This document shows positions 33,063-41,968 of a stretch of 47,474 nucleotides of DNA, in pieces. Below the pieces are notes generated by a model. The model worked only from the letters and a program-made list of their open reading frames with translations, was not told where the DNA came from and ran no database searches. The stretch's first letter is position 1, and each line of letters opens with the position of its first letter. This DNA comes from Owenweeksia sp. (GTDB taxonomy: Bacteria > Bacteroidota > Bacteroidia > Flavobacteriales > Schleiferiaceae): positions 1 through 47,474 of the forward strand of contig JANQPD010000067.1 in NCBI GenBank assembly GCA_028285465.1. Reading direction: 5' to 3'. A program made the position numbers and the translations under genes.

Positions 33063-33287
33063 ATGTACTGGACACTAGAATTGGCAAGTTATTTAAGTGA
33101 TGCTCCGTGGCCCGCCACTAAAGATGAGCTCATTGATTATTCCATTCGTACTGGTGCACCTTTGGAAGTGGTAGAGAACCTTCAGGCCATGGAAGAAGAG
33201 GAAGAAGAGATCTATGAATCTATTGAAGACATCTGGCCGGATTATCCCAGCGAGGAAGATTTTCTATGGAATGAAGATGAATACTGA
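33063..33287 (+). CDS. DUF2795 small acidic protein
   Basis: 74 residues. The N-terminal ~45 residues (YLSDAPWPATKDELIDYSIRTGAPLEVVENLQ) form a small helical DUF2795 domain; the rest is strongly acidic (EEEEEE... EDFLWNEDEY). No signal peptide. Function unknown, very conserved in Bacteroidota. Likely highly expressed given its SD site. It has its own terminator, then secA follows 231 nt downstream with a separate promoter. Confidence 0.85.
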   Translation: MYWTLELASYLSDAPWPATKDELIDYSIRTGAPLEVVENLQAMEEEEEEIYESIEDIWPDYPSEEDFLWNEDEY

Positions 33288-33315
33288 CGATATAAGGTTG
33301 TAATGCACCTGAAAA

Positions 33316-33346
33316 GAAAGCCCCTGATACAGGGGCTTTCTTTTTT
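33316..33346 (+). terminator. Terminator of the DUF2795 gene
   Basis: 10-bp stem (GAAAGCCCCT / AGGGGCTTTC), 5-nt loop, then TTTTTT, 28 nt beyond the stop codon. Confidence 0.9.
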
Positions 33347-33407
33347 ACAGAACCCCGGTAAATACAAGCCCTGCACAGGCAACCGGCCCCTTACTGAAAG
33401 CAGAGGC

Positions 33408-33462
33408 CCTGACAAAAGGTCAAAAAACAATTGTGGAACGTTTTTGGCCTGACAAAGGTCAA
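33408..33462. repeat. Paired repeat upstream of secA
   Basis: CCTGACAAAAGGTCAA at 33408-33423 and CCTGACAAAGGTCAA at 33448-33462, 40 bp apart, each with a TGAC/GTCA dyad. Just upstream of the secA -7 box; candidate tandem operators. Confidence 0.5.
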
Positions 33463-33471
33463 CAGGATGTG

Positions 33472-33479
33472 TACCTTTG
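33472..33479 (+). promoter_or_regulatory. TAnnTTTG -7 box of secA
   Basis: TACCTTTG, exact consensus, 39 nt before the secA ATG. A TTG at 33444-33446 lies 25 nt upstream. Confidence 0.55.
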
Positions 33480-33518
33480 TGCACCTTTTTATAATTTGAC
33501 TACAGATTCTTCTTTTAT

Positions 33519-36500
33519 ATGATTGCTGACCTTTTTCAGAAAATGTTTGGCTCCAAGAGCGATAAAGACATAAAAGACATTAAGCCCTTTGTGGGTAAGG
33601 TGAAGGAAGTATACCCCGAAATAGAAAAGCTTTCACACGATGCGCTTCGCGCCAAAACAAATGAATTCAAGCAGCGCATTGCCGAGGGCATAAAGAGCCA
33701 GCGCGAAGAAATACGTAAACTGGAGGAGCAGATAGAAACCGAGGAAAATGTAGAACAAAAAGAAGTGTTTTACGACCGGATCGATGGGTTGAAAAAGGAC
33801 ATTTTCGAGAAGAGCGAGGAGGTGCTTATGGAAATTTTACCGGAAGCGTTTGCTGTGGTAAAAGAAACCGCCAGGCGCTTTACAGAGAATGAAACCATAG
33901 AAGTAAGCGCAACTGAATACGACCGCGAGCTGAACGGGAAGCTTGACGCCATGCATGTGGATGGCGATAAGGCAATATGGAAAAACAGCTGGACAGCAGC
34001 CGGAAGTACCATTACCTGGAATATGGTGCATTACGATGTGCAGCTCATAGGTGGAGTGGTGCTACATAAGGGATCTATAGCTGAGATGGCTACCGGAGAA
34101 GGAAAAACACTGGTCGCCACCCTGCCGGTTTACCTCAACGCCCTTACCGGGAACGGGGTTCACCTGGTAACCGTAAACGATTACCTGGCCCGTAGGGACT
34201 CTGAGTGGATGGGGCCTCTTTTTCAGTTCCATGGCCTAACCGTAGATTGCATCGACAAGCACCGTCCCAATTCTGAAGAGCGGAAAAAAGCATACTTGTG
34301 CGACATCACTTATGGTACAAATAACGAGTTTGGCTTTGATTACCTGCGGGACAATATGGCGCGCAGCCCCGAAGATCTGGTGCAGCGTGCGCATAACTAT
34401 GCCATTGTAGATGAGGTAGATTCCGTATTGATCGATGATGCGCGTACGCCACTTATTATCTCGGGCCCTACACCAAAGGGGGATCTGCATGAGTTCAATG
34501 AATTGAAACCTCATGTAATGAAACTGGTGAACGCACAAAAAACATTGGCGCAAAAGGAGCTGAAAGAAGCCAAAGAACTGATCGCTGCCGGAGACACAAA
34601 AGAAGGAGGCAAAAAGCTCTTGCGGGCACACCGGGGCTTACCTAAAAACAAAGCGCTGATCAAGTTTTTGAGTGAAGACGGCATGCGCGTGCTTTTGCAG
34701 AAGACAGAGAATTTCTACATGCAGGAGCAAAGCAAGAACATGCACCAGGTAGATGATGCACTCTACTTCACCATCGATGAAAAAAACAACCAGATAGACC
34801 TTACGGATAAGGGAATTGATCTCCTGTCTGAAGGCGCGCAAAACCGCGAATTCTTTTTAATGCCCGACATTGGAGCCGAGCTGGCGGAACTCGACCGCAG
34901 CGGGCTGGAAGGCATGGAAAGAGCCAAAGCCAAAGAGGAACTGATGCGCAATTTCAGTGTGCAAAGTGAGCGCATCCACACCATGAACCAGCTTTTGAAG
35001 GCCTATGCACTTTTTGAAAAAGACGTGGAGTATGTGGTGATGGAAAACAAAGTGAAGATCGTGGATGAGCAAACCGGCCGTATTATGGAAGGCCGGAGAT
35101 ACTCAGACGGTTTACACCAGGCCATAGAAGCCAAAGAGAACGTGAAGATTGAAGCTGCCACCCAAACCTATGCTACGGTAACCCTGCAGAACTATTTCCG
35201 TATGTACAACAAGTTGAGCGGGATGACCGGTACAGCGGAAACAGAAGCGGGTGAATTCTTTGACATTTATAAGCTGGAAGTTACCGTAATTCCTACCAAC
35301 AGGCCCATTGCCCGCGATGACCGCGAAGACCTGGTGTATAAAACCAAACGTGAAAAATACCAGGCGATTATTGAGGAGATCAACACCTTAGTGGAAGCAA
35401 AACGCCCCGTATTGGTAGGTACCACTTCAGTAGAGATATCCGAATTGCTGAGCCGAGCCCTGAAGCTGCGCAAGATCAAGCACAATGTGCTTAACGCCAA
35501 GCTACACCAGAAAGAAGCTGAGATTGTGGCCGAAGCAGGCGTGCCGGGCAACGTGACCATCGCCACCAATATGGCGGGTAGGGGTACAGACATCAAGCTA
35601 AGCGATGAAGCGAAAGAAGCAGGCGGTTTGGCCATTATTGGTACGGAACGACATGATTCCCGTAGGGTAGACCGCCAGTTGCGTGGGCGGGCCGGACGTC
35701 AGGGAGATCCCGGTAGCTCCCAGTTTTTTGTGTCGTTGGAAGACAACCTGATGCGTCTTTTCAACTCAGAGCGCGTGGCCAAGTTGATGGACCGCATGGG
35801 GCTGAAAGAAGGAGAAGTGATCCAGCACAGCATGGTGTCTAAATCTATCGAGCGCGCCCAGAAAAAAGTAGAGGAAAACAACTTTGGGGTGCGTAAACGC
35901 CTTCTGGAATATGATGATGTAATGAATTCTCAACGTGAGGTGATCTACAAACGTAGGCGCCACGCGCTGTATGGAGAACGCATGCAGGTAGATATTGCCA
36001 ATAGCTTCTATGAAACCTGCGAAAGCGTTATTGGCGAGCACCACCCGGCTAAAGATTTTGGGGCTTTTCAGTTGGAACTGGCCCGCGTGTTCACCATGGA
36101 TACTCCTTTTACAGAAGAAGAGTTTACCAAGGGGAATCCGGCAGAACTCATCAATACTTTGTATGAGCAGGTATTAAAGGAATACACTTCCAAAAACCAG
36201 CGCATTGCTGAAATGGCTATGCCCGTGGTTAAAAATGTATTCCAGAACCAAGGCGATAAGTTTGAGAACATTGTTATTCCGTTTACAGATGGCAGCAAGG
36301 GCATACAGGTAGTCACCAATCTCAAAAAGGCAAATGAGACCGAAGGCCGTCAACTGATCCGGGATTTTGAAAAGAACATTAGCCTGGCTATTATTGACGA
36401 CAGCTGGAAAGAGCACCTGCGCGATATGGACGACCTGCGCCAAAGTGTGCAGGGCGCGGTTTATGAGCAAAAAGACCCCTTGCTCATTTACAAATTTGAG

Positions 36501-36860
36501 GCCTTTGAGCTCTTTAAGGGAATGATTGATAAGAGCAACAAAGAGATCGTGTCGTTTCTCTTTAAAGGCCAACTCCCCTCGCAGGACCCCCAACAGGTGC
36601 AACAGGCACGCAGGCCTCAACGAAATGAAATGGATAACCTGCAAACTTCCCATCAACAGCTTTCTACAGGGGGTGGAGGCAGCGAACCCCAACAGGAAAG
36701 AGAAAGGCCCAAACCACGCCCGGTTGTAAAACAAGGCAAGAGCTATGGCCGTAACGATATGGTCACCATCCAAAACATGACCACGGGAGAAAAACAAGAG
36801 ATCAAATACAAAAAGGCCCAGCCGATGTTAGCTTCCAAGCAATGGATGCTGGTTGAGTAA
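33519..36860 (+). CDS. secA: Preprotein translocase ATPase SecA
   Basis: 1113 residues, within the longer Bacteroidota SecA size. Walker [10 protein letters not shown] (~189-198), Walker B region [16 protein letters not shown] (DEVD at 298-301), helicase-like motifs [12 protein letters not shown] and [17 protein letters not shown] are all visible. It drives Sec-dependent export of proteins across the inner membrane through SecYEG. The C-terminus (ASKQWMLVE) lacks the zinc-binding CxCx8CH tail found in E. coli SecA, which I believe is common in this phylum. It is expressed from its own promoter and followed 49 nt later by a lipoprotein gene. Confidence 0.98.
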   Translation: MIADLFQKMFGSKSDKDIKDIKPFVGKVKEVYPEIEKLSHDALRAKTNEFKQRIAEGIKSQREEIRKLEEQIETEENVEQKEVFYDRIDGLKKDIFEKSEEVLMEILPEAFAVVKETARRFTENETIEVSATEYDRELNGKLDAMHVDGDKAIWKNSWTAAGSTITWNMVHYDVQLIGGVVLHKGSIAEMATGEGKTLVATLPVYLNALTGNGVHLVTVNDYLARRDSEWMGPLFQFHGLTVDCIDKHRPNSEERKKAYLCDITYGTNNEFGFDYLRDNMARSPEDLVQRAHNYAIVDEVDSVLIDDARTPLIISGPTPKGDLHEFNELKPHVMKLVNAQKTLAQKELKEAKELIAAGDTKEGGKKLLRAHRGLPKNKALIKFLSEDGMRVLLQKTENFYMQEQSKNMHQVDDALYFTIDEKNNQIDLTDKGIDLLSEGAQNREFFLMPDIGAELAELDRSGLEGMERAKAKEELMRNFSVQSERIHTMNQLLKAYALFEKDVEYVVMENKVKIVDEQTGRIMEGRRYSDGLHQAIEAKENVKIEAATQTYATVTLQNYFRMYNKLSGMTGTAETEAGEFFDIYKLEVTVIPTNRPIARDDREDLVYKTKREKYQAIIEEINTLVEAKRPVLVGTTSVEISELLSRALKLRKIKHNVLNAKLHQKEAEIVAEAGVPGNVTIATNMAGRGTDIKLSDEAKEAGGLAIIGTERHDSRRVDRQLRGRAGRQGDPGSSQFFVSLEDNLMRLFNSERVAKLMDRMGLKEGEVIQHSMVSKSIERAQKKVEENNFGVRKRLLEYDDVMNSQREVIYKRRRHALYGERMQVDIANSFYETCESVIGEHHPAKDFGAFQLELARVFTMDTPFTEEEFTKGNPAELINTLYEQVLKEYTSKNQRIAEMAMPVVKNVFQNQGDKFENIVIPFTDGSKGIQVVTNLKKANETEGRQLIRDFEKNISLAIIDDSWKEHLRDMDDLRQSVQGAVYEQKDPLLIYKFEAFELFKGMIDKSNKEIVSFLFKGQLPSQDPQQVQQARRPQRNEMDNLQTSHQQLSTGGGGSEPQQERERPKPRPVVKQGKSYGRNDMVTIQNMTTGEKQEIKYKKAQPMLASKQWMLVE

Positions 36861-36909
36861 GCGAACTTTTATCCGCACCAACGGTTCTCAGCGTTACAAA
36901 CTACGTTTT

Positions 36910-37377
36910 ATGAAAAATTGGAGAACTGTAGCCCTTGTCGCCTTTGCTTTTCTTGTACTGGCTTCTTGTAAACAAGGGGTAACCTTAACAAAGTTGCAAA
37001 AGCAGGAAGCAGAGGCACGCGAAGAACTTCAGGAAGTGCAGGAAGAATTGATCACCCTGGCTAATATGAAAGAGGAGTATGCTGTGCAGAGCAAACAAAC
37101 GCAGCTGCGGAAAATGCGCAATCGCCTGGCAGAAGTAGATGAAGAACTGAATAACCTGAATAAGGTGAAAAGCAGCGACAATAATGCCGTACAAGGATCT
37201 GTAAAACAAGCAATAACAGCCCTGGAAAAAGAAGAAGAAAAGCTGCGGCAAAGCATAGCGGAGCTAGAAGCCCTGCCTAAAGAAAACTGGGCCGCTTCCA
37301 TAGAAACCATTAACGAAAAGATTGCCCACTTAGCAGCCGAAGTAAACAAGATCATGGCGAATGTAAAAAGCGACTGA
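36910..37377 (+). CDS. Coiled-coil lipoprotein downstream of secA
   Basis: 155 residues from the ATG at 36910 (MKNWRTVALVAF...), which gives a correct lipoprotein signal with lipobox LASC (Cys20); the longer in-frame ORF overlaps secA. The mature part is almost wholly coiled coil (repeated KxExEEL patterns, residues ~25-150) with no other domain. Likely anchored in the inner or outer membrane and reaching into the periplasm. Probably on the secA transcript; the hairpin at 37423-37450 ends it. Confidence 0.75.
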   Translation: MKNWRTVALVAFAFLVLASCKQGVTLTKLQKQEAEAREELQEVQEELITLANMKEEYAVQSKQTQLRKMRNRLAEVDEELNNLNKVKSSDNNAVQGSVKQAITALEKEEEKLRQSIAELEALPKENWAASIETINEKIAHLAAEVNKIMANVKSD

Positions 37378-37422
37378 TGCAGGTGTAAATAATTTCCGGC
37401 ACTTTATAGCCTTAAATAGTTG

Positions 37423-37450
37423 CCCCTGGTTTATTGCCAGGGGTTTTTTT
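37423..37450 (+). terminator. Terminator of the secA-lipoprotein unit
   Basis: CCCCTGG/CCAGGGG stem, 7-nt loop, then seven T. It also overlaps the 5' part of the frame running into the sigma gene, showing that the sigma start must be further downstream. Confidence 0.85.
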
Positions 37451-37517
37451 ATTTTTATGCGGTAAGGCAACCTTTTACAACAAATGGGTCAATAATCATA
37501 CAACCCCAGACATCAGT

Positions 37518-38144
37518 TTGAGCTCAAAACCAGAACATATCATACGCGTAGAAGATTTGGGAGCCTTTGTGCAACCACGCGAAGTGTTGTTGGGCAATAG
37601 TGAGCAGGAACTGGTGGCGGCTTGTAAAGCAGGAAAACGGGTGGCCCAAAAACGCATTTATGAGCTGTTTGCAGGTAAGATGGTAAACATTTGCCGCAGG
37701 TACGCCAAAGACATAGAACAGGCGCGCGATTTTATGCACGATGGTTTTATAAAGGTGTTCTTGAACATGGATAAATTCAGGGAAGAATCATCCCTGGAAA
37801 CCTGGATTACCCGCATAATGATCAACAACAGCATAAGCGCAATAAAAAAGGAAGTGCGTAGGGGGATCAAAGTAAACCTGGATGACGCAAAGTTGAAAGA
37901 TGAAGCAGAAACATTGGATTACGATGTGTTGGAGCGTTCTCCCATCTCGGCAGCTCAGGTCATTGATATGATGCAGGAACTTCCTATAGGGTACCGGACT
38001 GTGCTGAGCATGTATATTTTAGATGGATTTACCCATAAAGAAATAGCAGATCATTTGGGAATAAAAGAAGGAACTTCTAAAAGCCAGTTAGCCAAAGGAA
38101 AAAGAATGCTGGCGCAAATGTTAAGAGAGGCCTATTTAAAATGA
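37518..38144 (+). CDS. ECF-type RNA polymerase sigma factor
   Basis: 208 residues from the TTG at 37518. No in-frame ATG exists near, and a longer frame would run back through the terminator at 37423-37450. Region 2 (residues ~48-112) and region 4 with its helix-turn-helix (~145-200: LPIGYRTVLSMYILDGFTHKEIADHLGIKEGTSKSQL) are clear; region 3 is absent, which defines an ECF sigma factor. It directs RNA polymerase to a dedicated set of promoters. Its last 4 nt overlap the start of the next gene (ATGA), the usual layout for a sigma factor with its own anti-sigma factor. Confidence 0.88.
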   Translation: MSSKPEHIIRVEDLGAFVQPREVLLGNSEQELVAACKAGKRVAQKRIYELFAGKMVNICRRYAKDIEQARDFMHDGFIKVFLNMDKFREESSLETWITRIMINNSISAIKKEVRRGIKVNLDDAKLKDEAETLDYDVLERSPISAAQVIDMMQELPIGYRTVLSMYILDGFTHKEIADHLGIKEGTSKSQLAKGKRMLAQMLREAYLK

Positions 38145-39607
38145 GCGGAAAAGGCAACATAGAAGATTTTTTACGCAGCAAGTTTGATGAGCTTGAAACG
38201 CCCGCTATGGGCGACTGGAGTACGTTTGAGAAAAAACTTGACCAGGCTTTGTGGACCAGGCGCGCCCGCAGTTTTGCCTCCCTGGCTTTATTTGTTTTTG
38301 CCTTATTAGCGGGATATAACAGCATTCAGAGCCTGGGCGTATCTACAACTGATCACGACTTTGTGAAGGGTATTGATTATGAAATGATCTCCCTCCCTTC
38401 CTATGAAGTCGAAGACCTGGGGCAAGTGACTATTGTAAGCAATTCCTCAGAATCTCAAGAGATAAGTAAAACCTCGGACAATAAGGCGACAGCGAAGACC
38501 AGTCTGGAAACAGCGGCGGGTCTTAAGAAAAGCACTCCTGTGGCGATGGCGGCAACGGAGATAAGCAAGCTGAAAGGAAGCGAAGCAAACCCCGTAGTAG
38601 CGGCACAAGATAGCCGGGCAGAAAAAAATGAGCAAACCAACACGACTCCCGTGCAGCCTGGTGAGGAGCCTTCCATTGCTGCCTTAAAGCCAAGATTACT
38701 TGCCTTTGACCTTTCTTCCGCTGATCAGTCTGAAGATACGGAAGGTGTGCTCACCCCTGCGGAGGAGCTGCCCTACTACCACCTTGTGAACCTTAGTATT
38801 GCACGCAATCCGGCTTTTGCCAGTGGAGACCCCAGGAGTTTACGGCCTCCTATTTCACTCAAGGAGCTCTCCAGAGCAGAACGGGTACGCTACATCAGCC
38901 ACTTACAGGATAAAAACCCCTGGAGTTATGCCATAAATGTATACCCCAATTTCACCTTCAGAAAGTTTAAGGTAGATCGAAAGAAAATAAACTTCCTGCA
39001 CCGTGATTTCATAGACGCTATTGAAGCCTCCGAAAGCGGAGGCTTTAGCCTTAATGTAGGTTTAGGCATCAGCCGTAGGATAGGTGCTATTACCTACCTT
39101 ACAGGGGGCGTAGAATACATTACGTACAATACAGAAGCCTCCTTTAACTTTAAAAACTTTAGGGATGCCCACGTCAATGAAGTTACCGGGGAGATCACGC
39201 ATTACAACCTCAAAGAATCCCCGGAGAACATTGTGTTTGCAGACAGGAATAGTTACCATTACATAAACTTTCCCTTAACCCTGTCGTACAAACCCTGGGC
39301 CACTTCGCATATACGGCTTAACCTGGAAGCCGGAGGGAGCTTTATGTATTTTGTGGGGGCTAAGGGCCGCACTATTGACTATACTACGCTGGAAGAAATA
39401 GACCTCAGTAGCCGCGAATACCGCAACACATTAGGTTCTTTTTCCGTAAAAGTAGGCGCCAATTATTACGTTTCCGAAAGTATAAACTTTGGGTTTGAAC
39501 CCACCCTGATGTATTTCACCAATACCATTTACACCCAGGAAGTTCCTTTTTACGTAATCCCTTATTCTGTGGGTCTGAACCTGCATATGCAGGTGAAGTT
39601 AAACTAA
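38141..39607 (+). CDS. Dual-membrane-spanning anti-sigma-like protein (Dma-like)
   Basis: 488 residues. Residues 1-43 are a polar segment (IEDFLRSKFDELETPAMGDWSTFEKKLDQALW) like the short sigma-binding tails in front of Bacteroidota envelope proteins. Residues ~44-60 are one membrane helix (SFASLALFVFALLAGY). Residues ~61-260 are low-complexity, Ser/Thr/Glu/Lys-rich and disordered in character. Residues ~261-488 alternate like beta strands with many aromatic girdle residues (FGFEPTLMYF, SYKPW), an outer-membrane barrel. Architecture and overlap with the ECF gene match the dual-membrane-spanning anti-sigma (Dma/Das) type described in Bacteroides. The barrel would sense an outer-membrane state and control the sigma factor. 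Partner function is inferred from architecture, not homology. A MITE-like element supplies the stop codon. Confidence 0.75.
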   Translation: MSGKGNIEDFLRSKFDELETPAMGDWSTFEKKLDQALWTRRARSFASLALFVFALLAGYNSIQSLGVSTTDHDFVKGIDYEMISLPSYEVEDLGQVTIVSNSSESQEISKTSDNKATAKTSLETAAGLKKSTPVAMAATEISKLKGSEANPVVAAQDSRAEKNEQTNTTPVQPGEEPSIAALKPRLLAFDLSSADQSEDTEGVLTPAEELPYYHLVNLSIARNPAFASGDPRSLRPPISLKELSRAERVRYISHLQDKNPWSYAINVYPNFTFRKFKVDRKKINFLHRDFIDAIEASESGGFSLNVGLGISRRIGAITYLTGGVEYITYNTEASFNFKNFRDAHVNEVTGEITHYNLKESPENIVFADRNSYHYINFPLTLSYKPWATSHIRLNLEAGGSFMYFVGAKGRTIDYTTLEEIDLSSREYRNTLGSFSVKVGANYYVSESINFGFEPTLMYFTNTIYTQEVPFYVIPYSVGLNLHMQVKLN

Positions 39608-39768
39608 CGTGAATAATGTTTAAGTATGAAGTAGTAGAATTTTGTCATGTCGAGTGAATTTTCGAAGAAAATTTGTATCGAGACAGGCAAAATGACTTGT
39701 TTTCGATACAAAATCTTTTCAAGATTTCACTCAAACTGACAGCATTTTGCTTATCCATTATTCACGTT
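39606..39768. mobile_element. MITE-like hairpin element with 5-bp target duplication
   Basis: 13-bp terminal inverted repeats AACGTGAATAATG (39606-39618) and complement (39756-39768), flanked by AAACT on both sides (39601-39605 and 39769-39773), a likely 5-bp target duplication. The inner arms (39643-39690 and 39700-39750) are imperfect complements, so the whole 163 nt can fold into one hairpin. There is no ORF, so it is non-autonomous. The insertion keeps the upstream gene intact: it ends TTA AAC TAA now and would have ended TTA AAC TAG before insertion. The inner TGTCATGTCGAGTGAA-type sequence resembles dispersed repeats common in Flavobacteriia (from memory). Confidence 0.65.
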
Positions 39769-39871
39769 AAACTAGCCAATGTCGGCTGGTGCACAATTTT
39801 GCCGTTTTTAAGTTAATACCCTTGTACGTCCGTTTACGTATGTTCTAAACGTAACCTTTAAAAGGCATCTT

Positions 39872-40627
39872 ATGTACAGGATCTTTCTTTCGGCCCTGCT
39901 TGGGCTCACTTTACTTTCGGCACAGGCACAACAGGACTATGTGCAGCTTTCAAAAGACTTTCTGGAGGCATTGCAAAACAAAAAGAACGCAGATGCTTTT
40001 GTAAAGCAATTTGCCAACATCAATATAGAAGCGTTTAAAAAAGAGGTAAATACCGACCGGGAAAAACTGGCGTTCTGGATAAATTTCTACAACGGTATGA
40101 TCCAATATCTCCTCACCAAAGACCCGGAACTCTACGAAGACCGGGGAGACTTTTTTACCGAAAAACAGATCAACTTCGGAGGTACTATGATCAGTTTCGA
40201 CATGGCGGAGCACGGTGTGCTGCGCAGGGGAGTTTCCAAGTATTCCAAAGGCTATTTTGAAAATCCGTTTGGCAGCGATTGGCACGAAGCTTATGAAGTG
40301 GATGAAACAGATTGGCGCATTCACTTCGCGCTTAACTGTGGTGCAGCCGACTGTCCGCCCATTCGCATTTATGACGATGAAAAGGTGTATGTGCAGCTAA
40401 ACAATAGCGCACAGCAATACATGGATGCCCAGGTAAAGTATGACAAAGCCGAAGATGAAGTACATGTACCTGCCCTTATGAATTGGTTTAGCGGTGATTT
40501 TGGCGGTAGCAGTGGAGTAATGGACATTCTGCACGAGTACAAGCAGGTACCTAAGGATAAAGACCCGGATATCGAGTATAAAGATTATGACTGGACGTTA
40601 AAATTGGGGGTTTTTTATAAAGATTAA
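39872..40627 (+). CDS. DUF547 domain protein, secreted
   Basis: 251 residues with a Sec signal peptide (MYRIFLSALLGLTLLSAQA). The DUF547 core is visible: FWINFYNGMIQYLL, then HFALNCGAADCPPIRIY, and near-C-terminal WFSGDFGG. DUF547 is widespread in bacteria and plants and has been proposed to have a papain-like fold; activity is unknown. Predicted periplasmic. A TACCCTTG near-consensus box at 39817-39824 with TTG upstream (15-nt spacer) may be its promoter. It lies beyond the MITE-like element. Confidence 0.85.
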   Translation: MYRIFLSALLGLTLLSAQAQQDYVQLSKDFLEALQNKKNADAFVKQFANINIEAFKKEVNTDREKLAFWINFYNGMIQYLLTKDPELYEDRGDFFTEKQINFGGTMISFDMAEHGVLRRGVSKYSKGYFENPFGSDWHEAYEVDETDWRIHFALNCGAADCPPIRIYDDEKVYVQLNNSAQQYMDAQVKYDKAEDEVHVPALMNWFSGDFGGSSGVMDILHEYKQVPKDKDPDIEYKDYDWTLKLGVFYKD

Positions 40628-40689
40628 AAGAGGCACGGTACTAATAAGATGCATTTAATGAGCCAGCATCTTGTTGACAGGACAGGTTT

Positions 40690-41814
40690 TTATAGCACAC
40701 TGAGCCTGTCGCCCGCCACTTTTAGCGTTTCTTCGTTTTTAGCGAAGCAAAAGCGCAGTACTTTGTTGTGTTGCGGAACTTCGTAAAATACACTCAGCGG
40801 AATAGAGGCAACGCCTTTCGTTTGGGTAAGCCTCTCCGCAAAAAGCGTATCCTCTTCCTGTGTAATAGCGCTATAATCGAGCAACTGGAAATAGCTGCCC
40901 TTGGTGGGAAGAGGGCTAAAGCGACTGTTTGCCAGTGCGCTTAAAAAAATATCCCGCTTACGCTGGTAGCTCATGCTCAATTGTGCAAGGTCTGCTTCCT
41001 TGAGGTAATCAGCAAGCGCATACTGCAGAGCATGGTTTACGCTGAACACCATAAACTGGTGTGCTTTTTTAAATTCGCGCATCAAGCGTTCGGGAGCTGC
41101 ACAATACCCTATTTTCCAGCCGGTTATATTTAAGCTTTTGCCAAAAGAACCGATCACGAAACTACGCTTGCGCAATTCTGCAAAGTCAGCAGCAGATCGA
41201 TGGGTCATTCCATCAAACACAATGTGTTGGTACACTTCGTCACTCAGCACAAGCAGATTCGTTCCACGCGTGATCTCCTGAAGCTGCAGGAAGTCCTCCT
41301 CCGTTAACAAAGTGCCACTCGGGTTGTGCGGGGTATTTATGATGAGCATCCTGGTTTTTGGGCTGAGCTTGCTGCGGACCAGCTCCCAATCTATGCGGTA
41401 GCCCGGAAAGGAGAGGTTTACAAAAACCGGTTTGCCCCCGTTCAACTGTACCATGGGCGCATAGCAATCGTATGCCGGTGCAAACAGCAGTACTTCATCC
41501 CCGGCCGAAACACTGCAACTTATTGCGGTGGCAATAGCCTGTGTAGCCCCGTGTGTAATGCATACCTCTTGTTGAGGATCGTAAGCCTGTGTGTAAAACC
41601 TACTAATGGCTTCACGTAAAGCGGCAACACCCGGCATAGGGGCATATTGATTGTATCCCTTTTGCATATAAAACCCGGCTAACGCAATGAGGCGGGGCGC
41701 TATAGCAAAATCGGGAAACCCCTGCGAAAGGTTAAGCGCGCCATGCTTTTGTGCCAGGGCAGTCATATGGCTGAAGATGGTTTGTCCTACGTGCGGTAAT
41801 TTGGTTTGGAACAT
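40690..41814 (-). CDS. Methionine aminotransferase (PLP-dependent, YbdL-like)
   Basis: 374 residues from the ATG at 41814 (MFQTKLPHVGQTIFSHM...); the longer frame adds a non-family extension. Class I/II aminotransferase motifs: LNLSQGFPDF, NTPHNPSGT (substrate/cofactor contacts), LVLSDEVYQ, and the PLP lysine in SFGKSLNITGWKIGY. GFPDF and spacing match the YbdL/kynurenine-methionine aminotransferase branch, which acts on methionine and aromatic amino acids. It may supply the 2-oxo acid amide used by the omega-amidase at 1689, which is speculative. Divergent from queA. Confidence 0.88.
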   Translation of the reverse strand: MFQTKLPHVGQTIFSHMTALAQKHGALNLSQGFPDFAIAPRLIALAGFYMQKGYNQYAPMPGVAALREAISRFYTQAYDPQQEVCITHGATQAIATAISCSVSAGDEVLLFAPAYDCYAPMVQLNGGKPVFVNLSFPGYRIDWELVRSKLSPKTRMLIINTPHNPSGTLLTEEDFLQLQEITRGTNLLVLSDEVYQHIVFDGMTHRSAADFAELRKRSFVIGSFGKSLNITGWKIGYCAAPERLMREFKKAHQFMVFSVNHALQYALADYLKEADLAQLSMSYQRKRDIFLSALANSRFSPLPTKGSYFQLLDYSAITQEEDTLFAERLTQTKGVASIPLSVFYEVPQHNKVLRFCFAKNEETLKVAGDRLSVL

Positions 41815-41925
41815 ATACAAGGAGCCGGTGGAACGGAAAAAAAATTTTAGGGAATATAATTTAAAAAAGGAGAACCTTGCCTGGCGGGAAATGTATTCCT
41901 TATGTGGCGGCATCCGGATTTACCG

Positions 41926-41933
41926 TATTTTTG
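41926..41933 (+). promoter_or_regulatory. TAnnTTTG -7 box of queA
   Basis: TATTTTTG, exact consensus, 35 nt before the ATG at 41969. No -33 TTG at the usual distance. Confidence 0.45.
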
Positions 41934-41968
41934 CCGCCTTTAATTTTTTAATTCAAAGCCCGTAAGCT

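Noticed and set aside
36700..36860. SecA C-terminus lacking a zinc-binding tail as an anomaly
   Set aside because: I believe many Bacteroidota SecA proteins lack this tail, so it is reported in the gene entry and not as a finding.
36853..36909. Longer lipoprotein ORF overlapping secA
   Set aside because: The extra 19 residues overlap secA and displace the signal peptide from the N-terminus; ATG at 36910 fits the lipoprotein signal.
37434..37517. Longer N-terminus for the sigma factor
   Set aside because: It would begin within the terminator hairpin at 37423-37450 and adds residues unlike sigma factors.
41815..41913. Extended start for the methionine aminotransferase
   Set aside because: Adds 33 non-family residues; the ATG at 41814 gives the standard N-terminus.
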